Positions 19,615 to 30,367 of a stretch of DNA of 64,000 bases are shown piece by piece; position 1 is the stretch's first letter, and every line of letters starts with the position of its first letter. The notes below the pieces were generated by a model, which did no database searches, was not told the origin of the DNA, and saw nothing but the letters and a program-made list of their open reading frames with translations. The DNA comes from Okeania sp. SIO1I7 (GTDB taxonomy: Bacteria; Cyanobacteriota; Cyanobacteriia; Cyanobacteriales; Microcoleaceae). A program made the translations under genes and the position numbers. The DNA lies in the NCBI GenBank assembly GCA_010672585.1, contig JAAHGF010000020.1:1-64000 (forward strand). The letters are read 5' to 3'.

Positions 19615-21426
19615 TTACGATGCTACTTTTGCAGTAGACCGACGTCTCCGTCTTCCCACTGGTTTGACTATAGGCAGTTCTTTTTTCTGTTCTACTTTCT
19701 CTTCTACATTTCTATCTTCTATATCTTCTGCTTCTGGAGTTTGCATTAAGAAAACTAGCAAGGGTTGACCTTGAAGTTCTCGTCTCAACATTCGCTGAAC
19801 AGCACATTCAAGCTCATTTTTCAACCCAGACCAATCAACTTGAGTATTGTTTGACTTAGCATACTCAGACCAGTTATTGCTCAAACTTTTTTCTAATGTC
19901 TTGATCACCAGTTCACGCATTTGTGCTTTTTCCATAGCACTTACCACACCACGCAAATGTAACTGAGGTCTATCAATCAATTTACCATCCGAATTCACCG
20001 CCAACGCTACAGTCACAACACCATCCTCTGCCAATTGCTGTCTTTCTTTCAGGATGTTGTCTTCAACCATACCAGAACGAGAAGAGTCTACCAGTTCAAT
20101 ACCAGAAGGTACTTGAGCTGCAACACGGATAGAATCTTGAGTTAGTTCCACCACATCACCATTTTGTACCACTACCATATTTTCTGGAGAAACCCCCATA
20201 CTTTGAGCAGTTTGACTATGTTTAACTAACATCCGATGCTCGCCATGAAACGGTACAAAGAATTTAGGACGAGTAAGTGCCAACATTAATTTTTGGTCTT
20301 CCTGACAACCATGACCAGAAACATGGATACCCTTATCTTTACCATAGATCACATTTGCTCCTAGCATCATTAGTTTGTCAATGGTGTTAACAACAGCGAT
20401 CGTATTACCGGGAATAGGGTTAGCAGAGAATACAACTGTATCTCCTTTACGAATTTTTATTTGCCTATGTTCGCCCTTAGCAATACGAGTTAGTGCTGAC
20501 ATTGGTTCGCCTTGAGAACCTGTAGTCAGAATCAATAGTTTCTCATCAGGTAAACTTCGGACACTATGCAAAGGTACAAACAAACTATCTTCACACTTAA
20601 CATAACCAAGATTGCGAGCATGAGCAATCACATTCAGCATCGATCGCCCTACTGTTGCCACCAACCTACCATGTTTTTTTGCTAGCTCTAGAACTATTTG
20701 TAATCTATGTACGCTAGATGCAAAGGTTGTCACCATTAAACGTCCAGGTGCATTAGCGAATACTCGGTCTAAATTTGGATAAACTGACCTTTCTGAAGGA
20801 GTGAAACCGGGTACTTCTGAATTTGTGGAATCACTTAATAAGCAGTGAACTCCCTTTTCTCCATACTCTGCTAATCTTTGAAAATCAAAATTTTCTCCAT
20901 CTACAGGAGTATGGTCAATCTTGAAGTCACCTGTATGGATAACTACTCCTACTGGTGTTGTGATGGCAACTGTAAAGCTATCCGCCATTGAGTGAGTATT
21001 ACGAATATATTCAACACTGAAATATTTACCTAACCGGACAGTATCGCGGGGACGAACAGTCCTCAATTCTGTGCGATTTTGGACTCCTGCTTCCTCTAGT
21101 TTTGGGTAGAGTAAAGCCATTGCCAATCTTGGTCCATAAATGACAGGAATTTCTACATTTTTCAAATGGAAAGGAATACCACCAATATGATCTTCGTGAC
21201 CATGGGTGACAATCATACCTTTGATTTTATGGCGATTTTCAGTCAAATAAGTTACATCTGGTAAGACTATATTTACACCATGCATTCCATCGGTAGGAAA
21301 AGCTAATCCTGCATCAAGCAGAATAATTTCGTCATCGTATTCAAATACGCAGGTGTTTTTACCAATTTCATGTAGTCCACCTAGAGGAATAATTTTTAGG
21401 GCAGATGATGATTTCTTTCTTGTCAT
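19615..21426 (-). CDS. rnj: Ribonuclease J
   Basis: 603 residues. The metallo-beta-lactamase core has H75-x-H77-x-D79-H80 (VTHGHEDHIGG), followed by the beta-CASP domain with LLILTTGSQGEPMSAL and the C-terminal VSGHGCQED / FFVPFHGEHRML segments. RNase J acts as a 5'-3' exoribonuclease and endonuclease in mRNA decay and rRNA maturation. The last ~50 residues form a charged, basic tail (GRRRRRSTAK) beyond the core. Order asd-dapA-rnj on one strand is a conserved cyanobacterial cluster; here it is opened up by repeats. Confidence 0.95.
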   Translation of the reverse strand: MTRKKSSSALKIIPLGGLHEIGKNTCVFEYDDEIILLDAGLAFPTDGMHGVNIVLPDVTYLTENRHKIKGMIVTHGHEDHIGGIPFHLKNVEIPVIYGPRLAMALLYPKLEEAGVQNRTELRTVRPRDTVRLGKYFSVEYIRNTHSMADSFTVAITTPVGVVIHTGDFKIDHTPVDGENFDFQRLAEYGEKGVHCLLSDSTNSEVPGFTPSERSVYPNLDRVFANAPGRLMVTTFASSVHRLQIVLELAKKHGRLVATVGRSMLNVIAHARNLGYVKCEDSLFVPLHSVRSLPDEKLLILTTGSQGEPMSALTRIAKGEHRQIKIRKGDTVVFSANPIPGNTIAVVNTIDKLMMLGANVIYGKDKGIHVSGHGCQEDQKLMLALTRPKFFVPFHGEHRMLVKHSQTAQSMGVSPENMVVVQNGDVVELTQDSIRVAAQVPSGIELVDSSRSGMVEDNILKERQQLAEDGVVTVALAVNSDGKLIDRPQLHLRGVVSAMEKAQMRELVIKTLEKSLSNNWSEYAKSNNTQVDWSGLKNELECAVQRMLRRELQGQPLLVFLMQTPEAEDIEDRNVEEKVEQKKELPIVKPVGRRRRRSTAKVAS

Positions 21427-21566
21427 AATTATCCTATTTTTCTTGTTGTTAACTGTGAAAGATTTTGAATGATTGTTATAGCAGGGAACAGGAAACAGTG
21501 GGAAAAGCTTTTCTCTGTCTCAAATTCATCTTCAATATAAGTCAAACACCAACTTGTTTCTTGCCA

Positions 21567-21766
21567 TATACCAAGCGTGATAAATATTTGCTATAAATAG
21601 CTAGGCTATTTCTTAGGAGTCTGGATTAGCGAGTCAGGAGTGATAATGAATAGCTTTTATACCATTTTTTAGGTTGTAATTCATTTTTTTAGTCAAAGGG
21701 ACATCTCCTGTAAATTATTTTTATTACCCTGAATTATTCTAAACATTCTTTTTTAAACTTGGCATT
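21567..21766. mobile_element. MITE-like element, family F3, between dapA and rnj
   Basis: About 200 bp from ATACCAAGCGTGATAAATAT to ACATTCTTTTTTAAACTTGG, with AGGAGTC 7-mers and AAAGGGACATCTCCTG inside. It lies within the dapA-rnj gap and has no ORF. The rest of this 490-bp gap is AT-rich with nothing recognised. Confidence 0.7.
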
Positions 21767-21915
21767 ACTGATTTTTAATACCCATTAGTTAAAAGCAGAA
21801 AAACTAATCTCTTAAAAATTAAATATTTTAGGGATTTAGTGAGGGGGTAACTAAATCATTATTCAGATTGATTATATTTAATTTTCTGAAAAACTTTATT
21901 CCCCGTGAAATTGAC

Positions 21916-22800
21916 TCATAATAAACCTAGTTGACCCATTTCTGCTGATAATTTTTCAGTTACTTCAGTGGTCGGGTCGCATAGTGGAGGGCGAGTAGAG
22001 CCTACTTTCCAGTTTAGCAGATTTAGTGCTGCTTTTACAGGAATTGGGTTAGTTGTTGCAAATAAAGCTTTGAATAAGCTGAATAGTTTTAGATGAATTT
22101 CTGTAGCAACTTGTACCTTACCTGTTTCAAATGCTACTATCATCTCTTGTAGCTGTTTTCCTACTAAATGACTAGCTACACTAACAACACCACTACCACC
22201 AACAGCCAAGAGTGGTAAAGTTAGGGAATCATCTCCAGAATAAATCTTAAACTCTGGTGCAGTCAAGTGCCTAATCTGACTTACTTGATCTAAGTTACCA
22301 CTGGCTTCTTTAATCGCAACAATATTAGAAATTTCGGCCAGTTTTGCTACAGTTTCAGGAATCAGATTTTGACCAGTACGCCCTGGTATATTGTATACCA
22401 TTATTGGCAATTCTGGGGTGGCTTGAGCGATCGCTTTAAAATGTTCATAAAGTCCTGACTGTGGTGGCTTATTGTAATAAGGCACCACCTGTAATGAACC
22501 ATCTAACCCTAATTTAGCAGCTTTTTCGGTGGCTGCGATCGCTTCTCTTGTTGAGTTTGACCCTGTACCAGCTATTACTTTAGCTTTTCCTGCTACTGCT
22601 TTTTGAACTACTTGAAATAGTTTATATTCTTCGTCCCATGTTAAGCTTGGAGATTCTCCTGTTGTTCCACATATTACTAATGAGTCTGTTCCATTTTCTG
22701 TCAACGATATAGATAGCTTTTCTACTTTTTCATAGTTAACGCTACCGTCTGAATTAAACGGTGTAATCATTGCAGTTATAACTTTACCGAAATCTACCAC
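21916..22800 (-). CDS. dapA: 4-hydroxy-tetrahydrodipicolinate synthase
   Basis: It condenses aspartate semialdehyde with pyruvate in lysine/diaminopimelate synthesis. 294 residues, with the Schiff-base lysine K164 ([10 protein letters not shown]), Y136 (VYNIPGRTG) and T47 (CGTTGES) of the catalytic triad relay in the normal spacing. The start codon is GTG. It is downstream of asd, which makes its substrate. Confidence 0.96.
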   Translation of the reverse strand: MVDFGKVITAMITPFNSDGSVNYEKVEKLSISLTENGTDSLVICGTTGESPSLTWDEEYKLFQVVQKAVAGKAKVIAGTGSNSTREAIAATEKAAKLGLDGSLQVVPYYNKPPQSGLYEHFKAIAQATPELPIMVYNIPGRTGQNLIPETVAKLAEISNIVAIKEASGNLDQVSQIRHLTAPEFKIYSGDDSLTLPLLAVGGSGVVSVASHLVGKQLQEMIVAFETGKVQVATEIHLKLFSLFKALFATTNPIPVKAALNLLNWKVGSTRPPLCDPTTEVTEKLSAEMGQLGLL

Positions 22801-23404
22801 ACTCTTTGCACTCCTTATGGGTTTTTTATAGCTTTGTTAGGTCTTATTCTTTTTTTTGGCCATCTTACTGGGCCTAATTTTTTTCAGATTAACATCCCTT
22901 TTGCTTTACAGTCTCTGTGCAAATTTTTTTTTACAGTCTCTGTGCAATTTTTTTGATTTTTGTATGACTGAACTATTGTTAATTACCCATTTTATTACAT
23001 TGTAGAAATAGGGTAAGCATTTCCTGCGGACTGCTGCGCAAACAGCTATTAGCTATCAGCAACAAGACTCTCTCATCTTGGACAATGTTTAGATTAAAAT
23101 ATATTTTAAGGGCAAGGGAGGCAACTTTTGAGTCAATCCTCTCCTTGAAAAGAAGAGTTCATTAATTGATAATGGATAATTGATAATTACCTCTGGTTAA
23201 AACCCTTAAGGAATTGAATATAAGGAAATATTATTTCTTCTCTTGGTCTATTGGATATGGCTCCGAGAACTAGCCATCCCTCGACCGCTTTTTTACCCTT
23301 AAAAGGGGAGGTTTTAAACCATAATTATTTAATTATTAATTATTAATTATTAATTATTAATTATTGAAGGTTCTTTTTTTTCTTTTGTTTTTTGCACCCT
23401 GAGT
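22801..23404. repeat. Gap between asd and dapA with F2 half-element and family C repeat
   Basis: A direct repeat of TTTTTACAGTCTCTGTGCAA occurs near 22900-22945. From 23013 a left half of family F2 (GTAAGCATTTCCTGCGG, GCGCAAACAGC) is seen. From about 23140 a family C copy follows, with the CTTGGTCTATTGGATATGG core and a closing AT heptamer array (23330-23366). No gene. Confidence 0.65.
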
Positions 23405-24442
23405 CTAAACTGTTGCTGTTTCTACCCTCAACCAATGTTTTTCCACCAATAACTCAGCTATTTGTACTGCATTCAAGGCAGCTCCTTTTCGGATCTGGTC
23501 TCCACTTAACCATAATTCTAATCCACAAGGATGAGAAATATCTTGACGAACTCTCCCCACTAATACATCATCTTTACCACTTGCTTCTATTGGCATTGGA
23601 AAATAATTTTTTTGCCAATTTTCTACCAGTTTTACTCCAGGTGCTTGACTTAATATTTCCCTTGCTTTATCTACACTAAATGGTTGAGCAAATTCTAAAT
23701 TAATAGCTTCTGAATGGGCGCGTAATACTGGCACCCTGATACAAGTTGCTGTAATCCCGATCTCGTTAGTTTCTAATATCTTACGAGTCTCATTAACCAT
23801 TTTTATTTCTTCTTGACAATATCCCTGCTCATTCAGTGGGGAATTGTGTGGGAACAAATTAAATGCTAATGGATAGGGAAAAATCTCTTTTCCAGGAGTT
23901 TTTCCTTCTAAGATTTCTTTGGCTTGAGTTTTCATTTCTTCCATTGCCCTTGCCCCTGCCCCACTTGCTGACTGGTAAGTGGCCACTACCAATCTTTTAA
24001 TTGGCTGGACTTGATGCAAAGGCCATACAGCTACACACATTAATATTGTTGTGCAGTTAGGATTAGCTATTATACCTTGATGTAGAGCCGCAGCTTTTGG
24101 GTTAACTTCTGGAACTACAAGAGGCACTTTAGGGTCCATGCGAAAGGCACTGGAGTTATCAATTACTATAGCACCAGCTTCTACTGCTTTCTTTGCCCAT
24201 TCTTTTGATGTAGATGCACCTGCTGATGCTAGCACTAAATCTACGTCTTTAAATGAATCATCTGTTACAGCTTCTACTTGTAAGTTTTGTCCTTTAAATT
24301 TTAGAGTGTTACCTGCTGAACGGGGTGATGCTAGTAGTTTTAATTCTGCTACTGGAAAGTTTCTAGTTTGCAGTAATTCTAACAACTCTGTTCCTACAGC
24401 CCCAGTTGCTCCTAATATTGCTACTTTGTAAAACTCTGACAC
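23405..24442 (-). CDS. asd: Aspartate-semialdehyde dehydrogenase
   Basis: An NADP-dependent step from aspartyl phosphate to aspartate semialdehyde. N-terminal Rossmann motif VAILGATGAVGTELL; catalytic cysteine in IANPNCTT; substrate-binding YQSASGAGARAMEE. The GTG at 24442 (VSEFYKVAILG) is chosen because a full AAGGAGG lies eight bases upstream (24451-24457); the ATG at 24460 overlaps that site. It is first of asd-dapA-rnj. Confidence 0.95.
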   Translation of the reverse strand: MSEFYKVAILGATGAVGTELLELLQTRNFPVAELKLLASPRSAGNTLKFKGQNLQVEAVTDDSFKDVDLVLASAGASTSKEWAKKAVEAGAIVIDNSSAFRMDPKVPLVVPEVNPKAAALHQGIIANPNCTTILMCVAVWPLHQVQPIKRLVVATYQSASGAGARAMEEMKTQAKEILEGKTPGKEIFPYPLAFNLFPHNSPLNEQGYCQEEIKMVNETRKILETNEIGITATCIRVPVLRAHSEAINLEFAQPFSVDKAREILSQAPGVKLVENWQKNYFPMPIEASGKDDVLVGRVRQDISHPCGLELWLSGDQIRKGAALNAVQIAELLVEKHWLRVETATV

Positions 24443-24450
24443 ATTTTTGT

Positions 24451-24457
24451 CCTCCTT
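24451..24457 (-). promoter_or_regulatory. Ribosome-binding site that sets the asd start
   Basis: AAGGAGG on the minus strand, eight bases before GTG. It argues against the longer ATG start, within which it would be coding. Confidence 0.7.
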
Positions 24458-24460
24458 CAT

Positions 24461-25332
24461 TTTTCAATAATTTGATTTTTTTATAATGTTTGTAATTAAG
24501 TTTAATAGTTTTTTTATGGTCATTAATTTTACCTATTAATAGTTTGATCTAATTTGTTGATCTTCTGAATAACATATATTTTTTATTTTTATTAAACTTG
24601 ATTATCATCTAGATTCTCTAATCTACACCCCTCTTACGACTAGGTTAATATATATAATTTTCATCAACTAAGGATTAAAAAATAACTTGATATTTCATAT
24701 ATCACAGACATTCTATTTTATTAGTTTATAATAAATTGGATTAATACCATCAAATATTTAATCAAACCAATATTTTTTTATACTACTAAGTTAATTCTAT
24801 ACCTACTGACTGACTATCGTCAAATAAAATTAAAATATTCTTATAGATTTCGGTTTAATTCTTTAGATAGAGTAGTTTTAGGTAATTATATTACTGCGGA
24901 TATCTATATAAATAAAAGTATTAACATATCAATATTCAGACAAAATACAGGAAAATCTAGAAAAATTTATCTTGAAATTGTTATCTAAATTTAATCAGTA
25001 TAAATTATGATTATAGTGTAACAACTTGAGAATACTCAAATAAGAACTCAGAGTCATTTTATCTTGAAGTAAGTTGATTATAATACCATAATATGGTAGT
25101 TTTTACAAATAAAATGTATTAACTTATTTTGCCAATAGCTAGGAAAAAATAAAGTTAAAAAAGTCCTAAAATTAAAGCATTATTGGCGAAGGTAGAGACT
25201 TATAGTAGTAAGCCAAAAAGTATAGTGCAAGAAAAAGCAAGAATATTAAGATTCCCATAAATAATTATATAGCTTAATAGAATCATAGCCTATAATCATA
25301 AACTTAGTTCTAACTAACTTAAACAAAAGCCG
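24461..25332. other. AT-rich divergent intergenic region between asd and tig
   Basis: 870 bp, unusually free of the dispersed repeats that fill other gaps. It must contain the asd and tig promoters. I see neither an ORF nor a hairpin I can defend. It is very AT-rich, with many short A/T runs. Confidence 0.5.
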
Positions 25333-26790
25333 ATGAAAGTTACCCAGGAAAAACTTCCAGCTAGCCAAATAGGTCTGGAAATTGAGATTACACCAGAAAT
25401 GTCCAAGAATGCCTACGAACAGGTAATTCAGAAATATATCCGTACCGCCAATATTCCTGGGTTCAGAAAGGGCAAGGTACCTAGACAAATATTGATACAG
25501 AGGCTGGGTAACAATTATGTTAAAGCTATGGCCTTAGATAACCTCATTAATGATTGCTTAGAAAAAGCAAGGGAACAAGAACAAATCAATGCAATAGGCC
25601 AATTTGAGCTGGCTACAGAATTTGAAGAGTTAGTAAAAGATTTTGAACCAGGGAAAGAAATGGCCTTCTCAGCTAAAGTGGATGTAGAGCCAGAGGCTAA
25701 AGTTAATGATTATAAAGGATTGGTGGTCAAGGCTGAAGAAGCTAAATACGACCAGGCTCAATTAGATGAATTTCTGGAAGAACGTCGCTCTGAAAAGGCC
25801 ACACTAATTCCCGTAGAAGGAAGAGCTGCTCAGTTAGGAGATGTGGCAATAGTAGATTTTGAAGGTATAATCCCATCTGAGACAGAGGGAGAAGAGCCGA
25901 AAGAAGTTCCAGGAGGAAAGGCTCAAGACTTTCAAATGGAGTTGAAAGAAGGACAATTTATCCCTGGGTTCATTGAGGGAGTAGTAGGCATGAACCTAGA
26001 GGAAACAAAAGAAATTTCCGTTCAATTTCCTGAAGAATATGGTGAACCAGATTTAGCAGGTAAGCCAGCAGTATTTACAATTACCCTTAAAGAACTCAAA
26101 GAAAAAGAATTACCAGAGTTGGATGATGATTTTGCTCAAGAAATTAGTGAGTTTGAAACATTAGTCGAATTACGGGAGTTCTTGGAGAAAAAATTTACTA
26201 AAGAAAAAGAAGAACAAACAAAACAAAATAAAGAAATTGCCATTGTCAATGAGCTGGTGACCCATCTGGAAGTAGAATTACCAGAAACTTTAATTAAAAA
26301 TGAAGTTCAGCAGATGTTAGCCCAAAGTGCCATGGAGTTGAGCCAGTATGGAATAGATGTTAAAGAATTGTTCAGTAGCGATAAATTGCCAGAAATGCAA
26401 GAGCGATCGCGGCCAGAAGCAATTGAGCGATTGAAAAGAGATTGGGCTATTAAAGCAGTGGCCAAGGAAGAGTCAATCGAGGTAAGTGAAGAAGAGATTG
26501 TAGCAGAGTCAGCCAAAGTAATGGGACAGCTCCAAGGAAAGGATGTCGATCCAGATAGATTAAGAGAAGTAGTCACAGAAGACTTACTGAAAGAAAAAAC
26601 AATCAAATGGTTGGAAGAAAATGGCACAGTAGAGTTAGTACCTGAAGGAACTCTAACTCAAGATTCAGAAATAGATGAAACTACAGAAACTCCTGTAGAA
26701 ACTGAGTCAGAGTCAGAAATAGATGAAGCTACAGAAACTATTGTAGAAGTTGAGGCCGAACCGGTAGCTACTGTGGAAAATCCTCAATAG
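25333..26790 (+). CDS. tig: Trigger factor (ribosome-associated chaperone / prolyl isomerase)
   Basis: 485 residues. The ribosome-docking signature GFRKGKVP is at 43-50, an FKBP-type domain is around 160-245 (AQLGDVAIVDFEGII, GFIEGVVGMN), and the helical chaperone arms follow. An acidic, repetitive tail of about 55 residues (ETTETPVETESESEIDEATE) extends beyond the usual end. tig-clpP-clpX is a classic order linking folding and proteolysis. Confidence 0.95.
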   Translation: MKVTQEKLPASQIGLEIEITPEMSKNAYEQVIQKYIRTANIPGFRKGKVPRQILIQRLGNNYVKAMALDNLINDCLEKAREQEQINAIGQFELATEFEELVKDFEPGKEMAFSAKVDVEPEAKVNDYKGLVVKAEEAKYDQAQLDEFLEERRSEKATLIPVEGRAAQLGDVAIVDFEGIIPSETEGEEPKEVPGGKAQDFQMELKEGQFIPGFIEGVVGMNLEETKEISVQFPEEYGEPDLAGKPAVFTITLKELKEKELPELDDDFAQEISEFETLVELREFLEKKFTKEKEEQTKQNKEIAIVNELVTHLEVELPETLIKNEVQQMLAQSAMELSQYGIDVKELFSSDKLPEMQERSRPEAIERLKRDWAIKAVAKEESIEVSEEEIVAESAKVMGQLQGKDVDPDRLREVVTEDLLKEKTIKWLEENGTVELVPEGTLTQDSEIDETTETPVETESESEIDEATETIVEVEAEPVATVENPQ

Positions 26791-26944
26791 TGAGCAAGAG
26801 TAACTAGACTAAAATTAATAGACATTTCCAATATTAAAAAATAAGATCGATTATCTTAGGACCTGTCATCAATTCTTTCCTTCTACTCCCTACTCCCTAC
26901 TCCCTCTTTTCCGGAGGAGTCGAATGGTTGGGTAATCCCAACTA

Positions 26945-27316
26945 AATGTCGCTCTGGGTCTCCCATTATAATCTCCGATTTAACGGGAGGGGAATCGCGA
27001 CCTGCAAAAAAACAATTAACAAGAATTATGCTATGATTCTTCTCATCAGGAGTAGCGGTAATACGCACCTGACTTCAGAACCGAGACAACTCAAGATATG
27101 GGGTTCAACTGGTGAAGTCCTAGTAATTTCTGTGAGAAGGTAAAATCACAGAAGGTAGCTAGGTGAGTACAGAAATTTCAGTACAAAACGGCGGTGGGTC
27201 TCATCGTTTCTGCCTGTGGAAGTTAAGAGGATGCTCAACCTTGGAAGCAGGAAGCCCTTTTCCGTGAGGAAGGGAAGCCCTCGTTATAGCGCTAGCTTAA
27301 CGAGGGAGAACGTCAC
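26945..27316 (+). ncRNA. Structured HEARO/omega-RNA-like element, copy 2, upstream of clpP
   Basis: 372 nt from ATGTCGC to CGTCAC. It begins with a hairpin (CTCCCATTA against TAACGGGAG, with outer GTCGC/GCGAC), contains TTCTGTGA...TCACAGAA (about 27128-27152), and ends with a perfect 8-bp stem CCCTCGTT/AACGAGGG (27279-27307). It is homologous to 14710-15322 on the other strand but without that copy's loop insertion. Several helices are intact here and mismatched in copy 1, so this copy looks better preserved. There is no ORF; clpP starts 97 bp later in the same direction. The HEARO label is provisional. Confidence 0.5.
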
Positions 27317-27413
27317 TATTAGTAAAGCTAAGTAATAATATTCAGCTTGGATTGATACTAATCAAAAATGAGTAAGTAAAAACAAAATTTGTTTATATAT
27401 AAACTGATGTACT

Positions 27414-28100
27414 ATGGTTATATCTCAATATTCTGATGATTTAGTTAATATCTATAACAAGTTACAAGTTTACTCCGGTCCTAGTAACATTGTGCCCATG
27501 GTTGTAGAACAATCAGGGATGGGAGAAAGAGCTTTTGACCTCTACTCACGGCTCCTCAGAGAAAGAATAATTTTTTTGGGGACTCCAGTAGACGATAATG
27601 TAGCTAATACCATTACTGCACAGATGTTATTCCTGGATGCTGAAGACCCAGAAAAAGATATTCAACTCTATATCAACTCCCCTGGAGGCTCTGTAACTGC
27701 TGGAATGGCTATATATGACACCATGCAGCAGGTACGGCCGGATGTTGTCACAATTTGTTACGGTTTGGCTGCAAGTATGGGAGCTTTTCTTCTTTCTGGT
27801 GGGACAAAAGGTAAAAGGATGTCCCTTCCTAGCTCTAGAATAATGATTCACCAGCCTCTAGGTGGGGCTCAAGGTCAAGCAGTAGATATTGAGATCCAAG
27901 CTAAAGAAATCTTATATCATAAACGTAAGCTGAATGAACTTTTATCAGCTCATACAGGCCAACCTCTAGAAAAAATAGAAGTTGATACAGACCGCGACTT
28001 CTTTATGTCCGCAGAAGAAGCCAAAAATTATGGCCTGGTCGATCAAGTGATTACTAAACAGAATCTTCCTGTACCAGGAGAATCTGTTCCTGCAATGTAA
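27414..28100 (+). CDS. clpP: ATP-dependent Clp protease proteolytic subunit
   Basis: A serine protease ring subunit. The catalytic triad S121 (GLAASMGAF), H146 (MIHQP) and D195 (DTDRDFF) has the E. coli spacing. About 30 extra N-terminal residues precede [13 protein letters not shown] and may be a propeptide. clpX follows after 12 bases, so the two are surely co-transcribed. Confidence 0.96.
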   Translation: MVISQYSDDLVNIYNKLQVYSGPSNIVPMVVEQSGMGERAFDLYSRLLRERIIFLGTPVDDNVANTITAQMLFLDAEDPEKDIQLYINSPGGSVTAGMAIYDTMQQVRPDVVTICYGLAASMGAFLLSGGTKGKRMSLPSSRIMIHQPLGGAQGQAVDIEIQAKEILYHKRKLNELLSAHTGQPLEKIEVDTDRDFFMSAEEAKNYGLVDQVITKQNLPVPGESVPAM

Positions 28101-28112
28101 TAAGAGGAAGTT

Positions 28113-29459
28113 ATGTCTAAATACGACTCCCATCTAAAATGTTCATTTTGTGGCAAGTCTCAGGAACAGGTCCGCAAGTTAATAGCAGGTCCTGGAGTTT
28201 ATATTTGTGATGAATGTGTAGAGTTGTGCAATGAGATTTTAGATGAGGAGCTTTTTGACTCTAACACAACAGGGCCACAGCCTCCAACGCAAAAAGCAGC
28301 AAACTCTACTCAAAAGCAAAATAGTGGTGCTAAAAGAGTGTCGGTTGCTCAACTTCCTAAACCTAGAGAAATTAAGAATTATCTAGATGCTCATGTTATT
28401 GGTCAGCAGGAAGGTAAGAAGGTGTTGTCAGTGGCAGTTTATAACCACTATAAACGTCTGACCTTTGTAGAAGCTAAAAAAAGTGGCAAGTCCTCCCCGG
28501 ATGAGGTGGAATTACAAAAATCTAATATTTTATTGATTGGGCCGACTGGTTGTGGTAAGACATTGTTGGCTCAAACTTTAGCAGAATTATTGGATGTACC
28601 ATTTGCTGTGGCAGATGCGACAACATTAACAGAAGCTGGATATGTTGGGGAAGATGTGGAGAATATTTTGCTGCGACTTCTGCAAGTGGCAGATTTAGAG
28701 GTAGAGGAAGCACAACGGGGTATCATATATATAGATGAGATAGATAAGATAGCTCGCAAGAGTGAGAACCCTTCCATAACAAGAGATGTGTCTGGAGAGG
28801 GTGTACAGCAGGCTTTATTAAAAATGTTAGAGGGAACAGTTGCTAATGTCCCGCCTCAAGGTGGCCGGAAACATCCCTATCAAGATTGTATTCAGATCGA
28901 CACTAGCAATATTCTATTTATATGTGGTGGGGCTTTTGTTGGTTTAGATAAAATAGTAGAGCAGAGAAACGGCAAAAAGTCAATGGGCTTTGTTCAGCAA
29001 GCAGGAGAAAATCAGTCCAAGGATAAAAAAGTCATAGATTTAATGAAGCAAATGGAACCGAATGATTTGGTGAAGTTTGGTTTAATTCCAGAGTTAATTG
29101 GGCGAATACCAATGGTGGCGGTAGTTGAACCTCTGGATGAGGAGACTCTGATGGCAATTTTGACTGAGCCTCAAAATGCTCTGGTGAAGCAATATCAAAA
29201 GTTGTTGCGGATGGATAATGTACAGTTAGAGTTTGAGGAAGAGGCAATTCGAGCGATCGCGAAAGAAGCGTTTAGGAGAAAGACGGGAGCACGAGCGTTG
29301 CGGGGTATTGTGGAGGAGTTGATGTTGGATGTGATGTATGAATTACCTTCACGGAAGGATGTGACTCGGTGTACTATTACTAAGGAAATGGTAGAGAAGC
29401 GATCGACTGCAGATTTATTAGTGCATCCATCATCGTTGCCAAAACCTGAGTCTGCTTAA
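28113..29459 (+). CDS. clpX: ATP-dependent Clp protease ATPase subunit ClpX
   Basis: 448 residues. An N-terminal C4 zinc-binding domain (C10, C13, C32, C35) is followed by the AAA+ core with Walker A GPTGCGKT (143-150), Walker B IIYIDEID (204-211) and the sensor-2 [10 protein letters not shown]. The pore loop GYVGEDVE is at 177-184. It unfolds substrates for the ClpP chamber encoded just upstream; AGAGGAAG precedes the ATG. Confidence 0.97.
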   Translation: MSKYDSHLKCSFCGKSQEQVRKLIAGPGVYICDECVELCNEILDEELFDSNTTGPQPPTQKAANSTQKQNSGAKRVSVAQLPKPREIKNYLDAHVIGQQEGKKVLSVAVYNHYKRLTFVEAKKSGKSSPDEVELQKSNILLIGPTGCGKTLLAQTLAELLDVPFAVADATTLTEAGYVGEDVENILLRLLQVADLEVEEAQRGIIYIDEIDKIARKSENPSITRDVSGEGVQQALLKMLEGTVANVPPQGGRKHPYQDCIQIDTSNILFICGGAFVGLDKIVEQRNGKKSMGFVQQAGENQSKDKKVIDLMKQMEPNDLVKFGLIPELIGRIPMVAVVEPLDEETLMAILTEPQNALVKQYQKLLRMDNVQLEFEEEAIRAIAKEAFRRKTGARALRGIVEELMLDVMYELPSRKDVTRCTITKEMVEKRSTADLLVHPSSLPKPESA

Positions 29460-30029
29460 CTAGCGAACGGCATTTTTCGTACCAAAACGCTTTTTAAAGG
29501 AAGGCAGGAGTTTACTGGTTCAGATGGGGAATTTCTGCCAGGAACTAACGAATAACTCAGACCTTCTACTTTCAAGGCGAAGACCTGTTAACACACTTGT
29601 GGTTGAATACCCTTGAAGAAGGCATTTATGCTGTTGGCGTTAGCATTATGTTTGCGTTTTATGTATGCAGCAAGATTTTTCCTTCTTCCTTCTTTCTTCT
29701 TCCTTCTGCTATAACAGTTATCAGTAGTTCTGGTTCCGAGTTACAGTTTGTGTGTGCAGCTTGCCTGAAAACAAATAATTTTCCCCAAAGTTGACTGATG
29801 AGTGTTAACTATTTTAATTTGGCGTTGGTGATTTGAGGTATGATATGATATATTGTCGTATTGTCCGGATAAGAGCGCGATATAGCGCTACGGGTAAGTT
29901 AGAAGTTAGAAGTCAAAAGTCAAAAGTAATTTCTGATGCCAGACTTGTAAATCCCGATAACTCTGAACTTTAACCACTTTGCTGACTCTTTCTCCAAAAA
30001 CTTACAATCTACCATCTAAGACCTTCTTC
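29460..30029. other. Intergenic region after clpX, no gene recognised
   Basis: 570 bp. A short plus-strand frame near 29597 has no family resemblance and overlaps a TTCTTCC 7-mer tract. ATATGATATATTGTCGTATTGTCCGGATAAG near 29842 is written here in part only: its TGTCCGGAT word also occurs at 49265 and may be a repeat end. Nothing else is supportable. Confidence 0.4.
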
Positions 30030-30164
30030 CTAATTCAACAACCGAATTTGCGCCAAAACAAAAACAGCAGGGATTACACGGCCATAGTTTGTGGCGATCG
30101 CTCTCCAACCCAAATCGGCCAAAAACCAAGTCCAGAGAAGCGGGGCTAAGAATCCTAAAGCTGT
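30030..30164 (-). pseudogene. C-terminal remnant of a second YaaW-family gene
   Basis: The minus strand encodes about 44 residues, TALGFLAPLLWTWFLADLGW onward to AQIRLLN and a stop, nearly identical to the end of the YaaW protein at 31479-32300. In the last ~28 codons all seven nucleotide differences are synonymous. That points to a once functional paralogue that diverged under selection and was then truncated, not to a recent partial copy. An in-frame TAA lies just upstream. Confidence 0.85.
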
Positions 30165-30230
30165 TAATTAAACAAATATAGATATTCTCTGTTTCTTTTG
30201 CTTCTAAGTCGATCTGAAGTTCACACAAAC

Positions 30231-30359
30231 AGGACTTACGCATGAGAAAGGCAATTTTGACGTTTTAGATTACTATCCTGACGGACTGCTTTGCTACGCA
30301 CATGAAACGCAAACGCTTTCGCTGGCAATGACAGAAATATCTTATTTTGCGTAAGTCCT
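30231..30359. mobile_element. MITE-like element, family F4
   Basis: 129 bp between perfect AGGACTTACGCA and TGCGTAAGTCCT ends. The interior is unrelated to the copy at 2954. It ends eight bases before the stop of the next minus-strand gene. Confidence 0.8.
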
Positions 30360-30367
30360 AAAAAATT

